Assembly (NCBI GenBank): GCA_029204225.1
Contig: CM055104.1
Location: forward strand, 47,626,451 to 47,690,450
Direction of reading: 5' to 3'
DNA from: Diphasiastrum complanatum
Lineage: Eukaryota; Streptophyta; Lycopodiopsida; Lycopodiales; Lycopodiaceae
DNA: 64,000 bases
Part shown: positions 10,779 through 20,622 of the stretch, piece after piece
Layout of the letters: every line of letters starts with the position of its first letter
How positions within the stretch are numbered: the first letter of the stretch is position 1
Made by a program: the position numbers and the translations under genes
The notes under the pieces: generated by a model
Database searches by the model: none
What the model was told of the DNA's origin: nothing
The model's input: only the letters and a program-made list of their open reading frames with translations

Positions 10779-11208
10779 CATAGAATCAATGAACCGTGGG
10801 CGGTTCACCACGGTTCTGAGAACCGTACAGTGAACCGTACGGTTCTCAATTTTTTTTGGCCAGAACCGTGGTGAACCGTGTGTAATTATTAATAAATTAT
10901 TTTCTATATATTTTTGTGTGGAAAGTCAGCGGGAATCAGCGGAAAGTCAGCGGAATCAGCGGAAAGTCAGCGGAATCTGATGGAGTCTGGTGACCCCTGA
11001 TGGAATGCAGCGGAATCCTTCAGCGGAAAGTCAGTGGGCGGATCCTTCTCGAATTTGCATGACATGATCGTAGCCAAAGCACCAGGATCGTCCGTCTGTG
11101 AAATTAATTAATTATTTATTTATTTAGAATCTAGATGAACCGTACCACGGTTCAAGGTTCCTTCCACGGTTCCCAGGACCCACGGTTCTGGGAACCGTGG
11201 GTTCTATG
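10779..11208. mobile_element. 430-bp non-autonomous hAT MITE with AACCGTACGGTT-type palindromes
   Basis: Begins CATAGAATCAATGAACCGTG and ends CACGG...GAACCGTGGGTTCTATG, so the terminal inverted repeat is CATAGAA(T/C)C. It is flanked by AATGTTCT (10771-10778) and AATGGTCT (11209-11216), an 8-bp target duplication with one mismatch, as expected for hAT. Both subterminal regions are packed with GAACCGTGG/CCACGGTTC and GAACCGTACGGTTC. The centre holds about three tandem copies of a 20-21-bp GGAAAGTCAGCGGAATCAGC unit (10920-10980). It has no coding capacity. Confidence 0.85.
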
Positions 11209-11216
11209 AATGGTCT

Positions 11217-12107
11217 TTTCCTTTGTTAATTATGTATGTATTTTTTTTTGGGAATTTTGGTCATGATCTGGGACAAAAGGGTTTCTGGAATGTGTTCCAT
11301 TTCGGAACGGGCAACTATGCAATCAATGTATCACCTATCTCCCATATGTATCTCTATTTGGTATTATTGGTAACATTAAGCTTTTAACTCGATCTCACAT
11401 CACGATTTCCTAAGACCTTAAAAAACATAATTCAGAGAAAAAATAGCAACTTTTGTTTAAAATAATTTGCTCGAATTGAATCTTTTGAAATTTGATCGAA
11501 TAGATACAAATTTTGATTGAAGTTTTTTCAATTCAAATTTTTTTGGTAATTATGATACTTTCAGAAGGCCTTAGCTACATGATCGCTTTTGTACAGATAT
11601 CAAGGATCATGATGAGATTCAGAAGCAGTTTTTGGATCCACAAGCCTGGCCAAAGCATGTACTTGTTCGATATACATGGTAAGTGGAGTTTATGGGCATG
11701 AAATTTTTAACTATGATGTGTTCATGTGTGTAGAAAGAATTTTTCTATGCTTCAATTCAATTATGCCATTTAAGTTTCAAGTAGAATTGCATCCTCAAGA
11801 CTTTGGTTATTTTTGCGAAAGTAATTTTGCTCATTGTTCAACAAAACAATGACAGTTGCATTCTGCATATGCACAGATGGTTTTATGCTCTTGTATTGTT
11901 CTGCAAGTACATGCTTGATCTTGTCCTTCATTTCTTGAATCGTGTAATCTTTGTAGCAATGATGTTCTAATCATTTAAGATATGCTTTGACAAATTTGTA
12001 TGAAGAGATTGAAGTGGGCTATTTTACCCTTTTTTGGTCAAGCTTTTGTCAACATCTATACAAGATATTTACATGCAAATTTATGGAACTTGGGCCAAGA
12101 TATGAAG
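11217..12107. other. Non-coding AT-rich spacer
   Basis: No gene, element terminus or repeat recognised between the MITE target duplication and the LTR-like sequence at 12108. Confidence 0.5.
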
Positions 12108-12600
12108 TGTTAGAACCTAGTCTCAGTCTAGCATGATGACCTTGGCACGGCTGGTTACAAGAGGGCCTAGGCCAAGCATCGGCAAAGGCTAGTGACCGGT
12201 GTGGACATCTGTCCCAAGCTGGGACCGGTGCGTCACAAGCAGTGAGCTGGTCTGACCACTTGACAAGTTGTTAGAGACATGGTGAATTGCGACCGTCGGG
12301 ATCCTAGCCGTTAGTGAAGAGATGCTAGTTGGGACTCGGCAAGTAGCCGGTGTGACCAAGTGGGTCATAGGTCTTCGTCGGCGCATGGGGGTAGTACCCT
12401 ATGAGTCATTCAATATTCACAAGTCACAGGTAGCAGACTGACTGATCACCCATTGCTGGATGCCATGTGAGAGGTAACAGGAATAGTAGCTAGTAGGACT
12501 CATAGAGAGGTGCCTACGGTTGGGAGGTTCATTCTACACACCAGCCTTTTAGGATTCACGAGCTTGGAGAGACTTGCTTGTGACAATTGGGATCAAAGCC
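12108..12600 (+). repeat. LTR-like sequence (plus orientation)
   Basis: Starts TGTTAGAACCTAGTCTCAG and is matched in inverted orientation by 17690-18184. Shared blocks include GGATCCTAGCCGT, GAGATGCTAGTTG, GGTCATAGGTCTT, CGCATGGGGGTAGTACC/GGCATGGGGGTGGTACC, and the GATCACCCATTG stretch down to GAGAGACTTGCTTGTGAC near 12593. TG start and position upstream of a gag frame suggest it is the 5' LTR of the gypsy element that follows. No clear primer-binding site follows it. Confidence 0.65.
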
Positions 12601-13356
12601 TCATTCTAGAGAGAGAAAGTGAGGAAAATTTCATTTTTTGCTTCTTTCTTGAGGATTTTGGTGGGGGGAAAAGGGGAGTTACCTTCTCAGGGTGCGATAG
12701 AACTTCTAGCATTGCTGCTTCAGCCCATAGGATCGATCAAATTCGCTGTTTTTGAATCAAATTTTTCCTACAGGTCCATTTCTGCCTGGGAAGGTAAGAA
12801 ATCAGCACTGTGTCGGATTGCGATGAGATTTCGGCAGGGTATTGTGGGTACTGAATCACTGCCCAGGAAGGCTTTAGCCCAAGAAAATTCGTCCACAATC
12901 TTGGATTTTGCTCAAAAGTCAGGTTTCTCACCATTTTTTGGGCTAGTGCAGTTGAAGCCTCATAACTTTCTCCGTTATTGTCCGTTTGACCCGAGGTTTG
13001 GCACAGAGTATCCTCAGAGGAGGGCCTTACTACAACTACACCTCCAGCCCATTTTCAGACTAAGGATCCAGCGGTTTACAGCTGATTCCAGGCTGTTTTT
13101 GCTGTTTTTTTTGGAAAAAAGCCGACAAAAATTCAAATTTTCTGAGGAGCAGAACCATCACAAGTATTTGGTCAGTGTCTTGAAAATAGGGCCAGCATAT
13201 CAGGGAGCACTTTATCTATTATTCTAATTTTGTTATACAATTTCTTCTTTGTTATTCATACTTATGAAGAGTTCTTTGTTGATTTTCAAGGTACTGTACA
13301 TTTCCTAGTTTTTTTTCTATTTTATTTCTTGCCATCTTCTTCCTACTGTGTTCATC
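12601..13356 (+). other. Leader between LTR-like sequence and gypsy gag
   Basis: A frame of about 200 codons is open here, but it has no recognisable domain and starts at GTG. I treat the stretch as a non-coding retrotransposon leader. Its composition resembles the leader of the gypsy element at 44.8-45.5 kb. Confidence 0.45.
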
Positions 13357-14277
13357 ATGGCCAACAACCATGTCGATATTCCTCTTAGACCTCCAGTTAC
13401 TCTCCAATCACCACCTGCTGGCCCTATCCCTATCCCTGACCATAATCCAAATACGGTGACTACGAGTTCGCCTGTGGGTGTTTCTCCGTCTATGCAAGTT
13501 CGTATGAACAATATGGAGAGGACCATGGCAGAGATGCGAGTGATGCTTTCAGCTATGGCCGGAAGTTATGCATTGTCCTCCCAGTATGCTCCATCATATC
13601 CATATCCATTTCCATCTCCTTTTGTATGTCCTATGTATCCTCCGCCCTATCTTGAAGATAAGGACATTAAGCCTACCCGCTTTGCTGGAAACCCTCCCCA
13701 GAGAACTACTGATATTGTAGATCAATGGCTACATAAATGGGAAGAATACTTTAACTTGAAACGGGTCCCAACTGATGAAGGTTGACGAGACCGGAAAGTT
13801 GCTTATCATTTTACTGATTTTGTTGAAACGTGGTGGTGCAAGTTATTGAAGTCCAGTCAGGCTCCTTCCACTTGGGTTGATTTCAAGCAAACTTTCAGAG
13901 CTCAAATCATTCCTCCACATGAGCATGTGTGCGCGATGAATGCTTGATTTTTGCATTGTCAGAGGCATTACACAGTTTTGACGTTAAATAAATACAAGGA
14001 GGTACTTATCAAGACATCAGAGGAGATTTTCGAGTGGTTTGTGGTCCACAAGTTCATCTTTGGCCTTCAATTCTTAATGAAGGTTGCCAAACCTTGGAAG
14101 AGGCAATTGCAACAACGCTCAACTTTGAAGGTAATGTGCGCAACAAGGCTGAATCTGGAGTGGCAAGTTGGCCCCAAAAGGGAACATAGGTTTGGGATGA
14201 GAGAGATGGCAAGGGAACAGAGATTTGGGATGAGAGAGAGTCTCTCGGACATCTTTGTCTATTCAGACGTATGCTGA
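13357..14277 (+). pseudogene. Ty3/gypsy gag remnant
   Basis: Starts with ATG at 13357 (MANNHVDIPLRPP), has a Pro-rich N-terminus, a heptad-like NNMERTMAEMRVMLSAM segment, and then the typical plant gypsy capsid start PTRFAGN...VDQWLHKWEEYFNL near residue 110-140. A TGA at 13783 interrupts it. The same frame then continues KVAYHFTDFVETWWCKLL...STWVDFKQTFRAQIIPP, the usual capsid sequence, and stops again at 13945. The rest is scrambled, and the zinc knuckle and most of the protease are not seen. A gag like this would form the particle that packages element RNA. It cannot do so in this state. Confidence 0.75.
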
Positions 14278-14468
14278 GAAGTCAAACTTTGAGATCACCA
14301 AATTAGCTAAGTTTGATATTGTACTTGGTAAGCAGTGGCATGCAAGTAAGCAGCCCGCTATAGATTCCTTTCGCATGTGTATAAGTTCAGACATGAGGGT
14401 ATGTCTCATGTCTTAAAGGGGGAGAGACCATCTTTGAAGGTCCTCGTATTACCTCTATAATAAAGAAA

Positions 14469-15260
14469 ATGGAGTTCCAGTATTTGTGGCCGTGTTATGT
14501 GAATGTTGATTCCAGTTTTACTAGTATCCAAATAAGCACACTCACTAATGAACCACAAGCAACTTCATTTACATTTGCATCTCCCATTGCACGTGCATTT
14601 TCATTACTGCCAAAATGTGACCTAGCAAGTGAGTTGGAGAAGTCCATCCGCGTTCAGTTTAAACATTTGTTAATTAGCGATATCTCAAGTTGGGTTCACC
14701 CTTTGCCTCTTCTATTTTGCTTGTTAAGAAAAAGGATGGTAAGTTTTCAGATGTCCGTTGATTACAGAGAATTGAATAAGATCACTGTAAAGCACATATA
14801 TCTAATGCCTAGGATTGATGATCTACTGGATGTGTTGCAAGGTGCCACCATTTTTAATAAGATAGATCTCAAAAGTGGGTACCATCAAATACGGATTCAA
14901 GAAGAAGACGTCTAGAAGACGGCCTTTTGAATCCTTTTTGGGCATTATTAGTTTTTGGTTATGCCATGTGGGTGAACCAATTCACCAGCCACGTTCATGA
15001 TGCTCATGAACGATGTCTTGCGTGACTATATGGGCAAGTTTGTCGTCAATTTTATTGACAATACATTGGTCTATAGTAAGGCGGTAGCGGAGCATGAGAT
15101 TCATCTCCAGATCATATTTGGCAAGTTACAAGCTTCGGTCTTGTATGCCAATGCTCAGAAGACCGAGTTGTGTAAGACTCGTGTCGAATATTTGGGTCAT
15201 GTAGTGACGGCTAAGGATATTTCGGTTGACTCGTCACTTAGCCAAGGTGGATGTGGTTAA
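14469..15260 (+). pseudogene. Ty3/gypsy reverse transcriptase remnant
   Basis: Fragments of reverse transcriptase in order: VDYRELNKITVKHIYLMPRIDDLLDVL (about 14755-14840), FNKIDLKSGYHQIRI (about 14850-14900), then FVVNFIDNTLVYSK (about 15040-15085) and VEYLGHVV (about 15185). The catalytic F-I-D-D box reads FIDN, so the second aspartate is lost, and stops and frame changes separate the blocks. The N-terminal part of the RT and the protease are missing. It belongs with the gag upstream and the RNase H downstream. Confidence 0.8.
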
Positions 15261-15880
15261 GAAGTTGCCGAGGCCTGCCGATATACACCAATTACAATCT
15301 TTCTTAGGCTTTTGTAAGTTCTATCGACGGTTCGTTAAGAACTATTCATGGGTAGCTGCTCCTTTAACGGTCCAGTTACAAAAGAACAACACTATAGTTC
15401 GGTGGGATGCTGAAGCTCAACACAATTTTGAGAATTTGGAGTCGATAGCCCTGGCTCCAGTCCTCAAAATTGTTGATACCCAGAAACCGTTTGACCTAGA
15501 GACGGATGCAAGTGGCATTGCCATAAGTGCAGTGTTGAGCCAAGAGGATAGACCAATAACCTTTGAGAGTAAAAAGTTGACACTAGCTCAACAGAGATAT
15601 CCCACACACGAGCAGGTGCTGTATGTTATCATACATGCACTCAAGGTGTGGCGACATTATTTGTACAATGTCGAGTTCTATGTGTACACAAACCATCATA
15701 CTAAGGTATTTTTGCACTCAACCAGATTTGAAGGGCTGCCGAGCTCGGTGGGCCGAGCTGATGCAGGAATTTCATTTGGAAATTCGCTTTCGAAGAGGGA
15801 TTGAAAATGTGGTCGTTGATGCCCTATCGCGGATACTGCATCATATGAGCTTTACTGTAGTTGTGATCTCATGGAGGAGA
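15226..15880 (+). pseudogene. Ty3/gypsy RNase H remnant
   Basis: Reads KKLPRPADIHQLQSFLGFCKFYRRFV, then LETDASGIAISAVLSQ (first catalytic Asp of RNase H), ITFESKKL, RYPTHEQVLYVIIHALKVWRHYL and, after a frame change near 15740, RWAELMQEFHLEIRFRRGIENVVVDALSR. The expected TDH is altered to YTNHHT. RNase H removes the RNA strand during reverse transcription. It directly continues the RT fragment and is frameshifted and inactive. Confidence 0.8.
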
Positions 15881-15999
15881 TCAAGAAGGCTCAGCAAAAG
15901 GACCCACATTGTTAGCATGCGTGGCTTGATGCGTGCGAGATAGTCGTAGAGGCACACGCAAGTACGTATCATGTTGTTGAGAAATGGAAAGGTATTCGT

Positions 16000-17320
16000 G
16001 CTAGATGTGAAGGATCTTTCTTGTAAGATACTTCATGAATGCCAAGATAGATCCCTGCGCAGGGCACCTTGGTATTGATAAGACCAGTGAGCTCATAAGA
16101 AGGCATTATTTTTGGCCACGACTACAGCGAGATGTAAGAGAGTACGTCCAATGTTTGCACGACTTGTCAAGTGAATAAGGCCAAGAGAGTAAGTCTTTGG
16201 GCTTGCTACATCCACTTGAGATACCTACAGGAAGATGGGAAAGCATCTCTATGGATTCTATTGTTGGTCTACCTAGGACCCAAGCTGGGTATAACTCCAT
16301 CATGGTAGTGGTAGACAAGTTTTCCAAGATGGCCCATTCCATTGCAATGACGAAGAAGGTCACAACCCCGCAAGTAGCTGAGCTGTTTATCCAGAATGTG
16401 GTCAGGTTGCATGGACTTTCGAAGTCCATTGTGCCTGAGAGGGATCCCAAGTTTATGGGTAATTTATGGACAAAGGTGTTTGCCGAGCTAGGAACAAAGT
16501 TGCGGATGTGTAGTACGGAGCATCCTCAGACGGATGGCCAGACAGAGAGGGTTAATCAAATCTTGGAAGACATGCTTCTTGCATATGTTAGTGGTATCAG
16601 ATAGACTGGGTGAAGCACTTACCCTTAGTAGAGTTTGCGTATAACGATAAGAGACATGCGTCCACAAGATCGAGCACTTTTGAGCTCAACTATGGTTATA
16701 GGCCAGCTAGCGGCCATAGAGATTCCGCTAAAGGTGCTTAGCGCTTCGGAGTTTTTAATCCAGATGCAGCAGAGGCTAGAAACGACACGAGCTAATTTGT
16801 CTAAGGCAGTGGCTAGGGCAGAAAGCTACCCTAATGAGAACCGTACCTATCGGGAGTTTGAGATCGGAGATTGGGTATATTTACTAGTCCCTTCCAATGT
16901 TGCATGCACCGGTTCGAATTGGCCAATTTGACTAGTTTGAACCGGCTGGGTCAGGTTCAAATTAGTCGATTTGAACAATTCTTATTTTTGGGCCAATTTA
17001 AATTTTTTTTACACGGTAACCGATTCGAACAGGTTTTCAATTCAAATTGGCCGATTTGAATCAGACCGATTCGAACCCCGATTCTTTGTTCGAATCGTCA
17101 ATTCATGAAGAAAGTTGACCAAGTAGGTTATAAGCTACAGCTACCATTGGGATGCAAGGTGCATCTAGTGTTCCATGTTAGCCTTATGTTTCTTACTCGG
17201 TTCAGAGAATGTGTCTTACTCGGTTCTATAGGGCTCATATTTCTTCTTCTTATTGCACTCTTTAAGAGGCTACACTATCTAGGAGATTTAATAAGGAGGA
17301 ATTATTCTTTCACAATATAA
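16000..17320 (+). pseudogene. Ty3/gypsy integrase remnant with an insertion before its C-terminal domain
   Basis: After a degraded zinc-binding region (HPQ/H...TTC near 16030-16170) the core reads GLLHPLEIPTGRWESISMDSIVGLP (first Asp), VPERDPKFMGNLW (second Asp) and EHPQTDGQTERVNQILEDML (catalytic Glu), about residues 1-130 from 16197. Frame changes near 16600 and 16660 follow. The stretch expected just before the C-terminal KVDQVGYKLQLP...VFHVSLM (17108-17190) is replaced by about 200 bp of palindromic DNA (16895-17105). Integrase would join element cDNA to host DNA. This copy is dead. Confidence 0.8.
16895..17105. mobile_element. Probable small palindrome-rich insertion (MITE-like)
   Basis: Packed with GGTTCGAATTGGCCAATTTGA, GTTTGAACCGG, CCGATTCGAACAGG, CCGATTCGAACCCC and TTCGAATCG. 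It replaces about 36 codons of the integrase C-terminal region, so it is foreign to the gypsy element. Its subterminal style matches the hAT MITEs nearby (a CG-containing palindrome repeated at both ends). No clean 8-bp target duplication or CATAG end is visible, so class and exact limits are uncertain. Confidence 0.45.
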
Positions 17321-17562
17321 TTGGTTGATCTCCTCTAGCTAGAGTTAGAGTTCTTTGTTGAGTCCTTCACTAGTTGCATGCTATATATAAGTTGTCACTA
17401 AACTTATTAGAAATACATCATTCTCATTGTTCAAATAACCCTAACATTTATTAGACGCTTGGTAGACCAAGGAGAAGAAAGTGAGTGTAGAAACAAACTT
17501 CTAGAGCACATATAAGTAGACAACTATAGGCTTTGAAAGTATGAAGAGCTCTTGGAGTGAGT

Positions 17563-17948
17563 GGCCAACTTGGGCTAAATACGTAATAAAGTCTAATCAA
17601 GTTGAAAAAAGATGGTAGCAAGGAGAACCTTGACTTTGTAGTGCATGACAAGGGCCACTAATGAAAAATAAACTTTCTAATGATTTTTCTTGCAAACTTC
17701 ATGTCACAAGCAAGTCTCTCCAAGCTTGTGAATCCTAGAAGGCCGGTGTTTAGAATGAACCTCTCGACCATAGGCACCCTCTCTATGAGTCCTGCTACCT
17801 GCTATTCTTGTCACCTTGCACATGGCATCCAACAATGGGTGATCAGTCCACTTGGCATGCATGCTACTACCTGTGAGTCAAGGTTCTCCTTGCTACCATC
17901 TTTTTTCAACTTGATTAGACTTTATTGCATATTTAGCCCAAGTTGACC
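17563..17948. repeat. Inverted repeat pair, about 75 bp arms
   Basis: 17563-17642 (GGCCAACTTGGGCTAAATAC... to ...GGAGAACCTTGACT) is repeated in reverse complement at about 17876-17948. The arms are separated by about 230 bases that carry part of an inverted LTR-like sequence. They could pair into a long hairpin. No protein is encoded. Confidence 0.75.
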
Positions 17949-18184
17949 GCTAGGCTGTGACATGTGAATACTAGTGACTCATAAGGTACCACCCCCATGC
18001 CCCACCAAAGACCTATGACCTGCTTGGTCACCCCAACTACTTGTCAACTAGCATCTCGTCAATGACGGCTAGGATCCCAACAATCACAATTCACTGCGTC
18101 CTCACTAGCCTTCATCGATACCTCGCCTCATGGCCTCTGGTAACCAGCGATGTCGTCATGCTAAGGCGAGACTGAGCTCTAACA
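17690..18184 (-). repeat. LTR-like sequence in inverted orientation
   Basis: Reverse complement of 12108-12600 at roughly 70-80% by eye: ends ...CTCTAACA at 18184, the mirror of TGTTAGA. The interruption at 17876-17948 is not in the other copy. Because it is inverted with respect to the gypsy reading frames, it is not a normal 3' LTR. It is a second insertion or the product of a rearrangement. Confidence 0.65.
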
Positions 18185-18616
18185 ATCCTTTCCTCTTTTG
18201 GCATGTCATCGGTCCTCAAACTTTGGGTAAGACTTCTGCAAACATTGTCGTGTCTCCCAGGTAGCATCCGACAAAGAATGGCCTTTCCAAGTCACTAATA
18301 CTCTTGGAGGAGACGATTCTGCGATCGTCGCTCCCTCCGATCTAGAACTTTCTCTGGCTCATAACATGTAGTGTCTCTCTCCTCTAGAGACACAAGACCT
18401 TCTACGAGGTTATCACCATCATGAGAATGTGTGAGGTGCCGTGAAAAATGTCATGCTTTTGCCGGCAAAAAATGTGACCCATTTGCAAAAGGAAAAGTTA
18501 AATAGGTTTTAAAAAAAATGGTAAAAAAAACACAGCCTCCAAAAATATATAAACTCTTTTTGTGGGTAAGTGCCCATTCCCCGTCATCGATGGGCACAAG
18601 CAACTAGTATATATAT
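18185..18616. other. Non-coding spacer
   Basis: No gene or element recognised; ends in the TA-rich target of the hAT MITE at 18625. Confidence 0.5.
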
Positions 18617-18624
18617 ATCTATAT

Positions 18625-19442
18625 CATAGTTGCAGCGAATTGCGATTCGCTGGGACTGCGATTCGCGGAATCGCGATTCGCGACCCAGAATCGCAAAAAA
18701 AAAAAAAAAAAAAAAATTTTTTTTTGGAAAAATAGCTTATTGCTGAAATTTTTTTAGGGGATCAATTGTCAAACCAGCGTTTTGCCTCTCATAAGTGTAG
18801 TAGATGAGGCACAAACAGATCTTATTTTCAGTAGCTATCCGGTTGTCATTTGCTCTGGTTTTCAGTAAATGTTAATGCTACAGTTTGGACTATCAACTGT
18901 ATGGATGATGATCACTTTTGCAATTGGTTCACTGGAGATGTGAGTGCAATGTACATATAGTTGGGGGCATAAATATTGGGCCCTTCTTGGCGCGCATTTG
19001 GACCCCATTTTTATCTAAGGGGGGCGGTGGCATTTTTATCTACAGTGTCTATATAGCAAGAAGCTCTAGGGGGTTTGGGGGACAGTAGCCCCCCGGAAAA
19101 TGGGGGGTTCGGGGGGCGGTAGCCCCCTGGTGGGGGGTTTGGGGGGCAACGCCCCCCAACGGCGGGGTCCGGGGCTACTTCATGATTTGGCCTTCCAACT
19201 CCCCGAGTGAAAACACACTTTTTGGTGTTTCGCACCCGAAACAGTCGGCAAACTACACAATCATAATCCCCTCGATCAGAGCTTTCATCTGATACCCATA
19301 TTGCCTAAAAAAATTTCAAAAAAAAAAACAAAAAAACAAAAATCGATTCTACACGATTCTGGGAAAATCTCGAATCGCGAATCGGAATCGCGATTCTGAT
19401 CGCGATTCTGAATCGCGATTCAGGAATCGCGCTGCAACTATG
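18625..19442. mobile_element. 818-bp non-autonomous hAT MITE with GAATCGCGATTC palindromes
   Basis: Perfect terminal inverted repeat CATAGTTGCAGCG / CGCTGCAACTATG, flanked on both sides by the identical 8-bp duplication ATCTATAT (18617-18624 and 19443-19450). This is diagnostic for the hAT superfamily. Both subterminal regions carry several copies of AATCGCGATTCG. The interior (about 19015-19250) is G-rich, with the hairpins GGGGGGCGGTAGCCCCC and GGGGGGCAACGCCCCCC. The segment 19040-19305 is homologous, in reverse orientation, to the interior of the neighbouring MITE. No open frame of note. Confidence 0.93.
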
Positions 19443-19443
19443 A

Positions 19444-19450
<7 letters not shown>

Positions 19451-19496
<46 letters not shown>
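19451..19496. repeat. (TA)n tract separating two hAT MITEs
   Basis: A TA run directly follows the right target duplication of one element and runs up to the CATAG terminus of the next at 19497. Confidence 0.95.
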
Positions 19497-19498
<2 letters not shown>

Positions 19499-20265
19499 TA
19501 GATTTAGCGGTACCAGAATCCGCAGATCCAGGTACCACAGATCCATACTGGTACCGCGGATCCATACTGATCCGCGGTACCATAATATATAATATTTATT
19601 TTTTAATATTTTTTTGTAGAAATAAAAAAAAATAAATAAAATCGAGAGGGCAATATGGGTATTAGCTTGAAGTTGTTGACGAGAGCAGTGCATTTATGCA
19701 GGTTGCCGGTTCTGACGAGAGCGAACAGCCAAAGGACCAAGGGGATGCAAAACACCCAAAAGTGTGTTTTCGCTCAGGGAGTCGGAAGGCCAAATCATGA
19801 AGAGTCGGAGGCCGTTGGGGGGCTCTGCCCCCCAAGTCCCCCGTTTCTCGGGGGGCTACCGCCCCCCGAAACCCCCAAGACTTGCTGCTATATAGAAACT
19901 GTAACCTAGCCATCTCATAACCATCACGGTCTCACAGTAGACCCTATATTAACAACCATGCTCAGTAATGGCTTCTCCTCATAACGGGGGCCTTACAGAT
20001 CTGAGCTCACGGTTAACTAGTGACTACTAAACTGAGAGGTGCATTATTTAGTTGTCTAACACATTTTGTAGCTGAAAGCACCGACAACCTGCATAAATGC
20101 ACTGCTCTCGTCAAGAGCTTCAAGCTGATACTCCATATTGCCCACTAAATTAAAAAAAAAAAATTAATTAATTTTTTTTAAAAAGAAATATATTAAAAAA
20201 TGGTGCCGCCCTGGTACTGCGGATTTTTGGGCGGCACCATAATGGCGGTACCACGTGCCACTATG
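19497..20265. mobile_element. 769-bp non-autonomous hAT MITE with GGTACCGCGG palindromes
   Basis: Starts CATAGATTTAGCGGTACC and ends GGTACCACGTGCCACTATG. ATATATAT stands on both sides, compatible with an 8-bp duplication inside the TA tract. Subterminal repeats are GGTACC, CCGCGGATCC and GGTACCGCC. Inside them lies a second inverted pair of about 70 bp (19648-19720 and 20075-20142: CAATATGG...GACGAGAGCAGTGCATTTATG). The centre (19730-19910) contains the G-rich hairpin block and the CCAAATCATGAAG segment shared, inverted, with the element at 18625. Confidence 0.88.
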
Positions 20266-20622
20266 ATATATATATATACATATATAATATATATCGCGGT
20301 ACTGGGTACCGCGGATCCCGGTACCGTGGTACCATGTTGGTACTGCGGTACCACAATATAAATATTATTTAATATTTAATATTTTTTTATTTTTTATTTT
20401 GACCTAAACACCTACCCGCCCCCCTCGCATTTTCTCTGAAATTTTTTTGCGCCCTCCTCCGCCCTGCCATCGCTGTTGTTTCCGCCTACGTGCCTTCGAT
20501 TCCTTGCGTCGCCCTGCGTTGCATCTGACTTGCTTCGCCCTACCTTCGCCCATTTTCAGCGTCTCTCCAACAGTGAACCCTACTATTTTTTTTCCAGCAA
20601 TCCATCCCTCATTTCATCTGCA

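Noticed and set aside
12619-13227. Plus-strand frame of about 200 codons before the gypsy gag
   Set aside because: It starts at GTG, has no recognisable domain and lies in the position of a retrotransposon leader.
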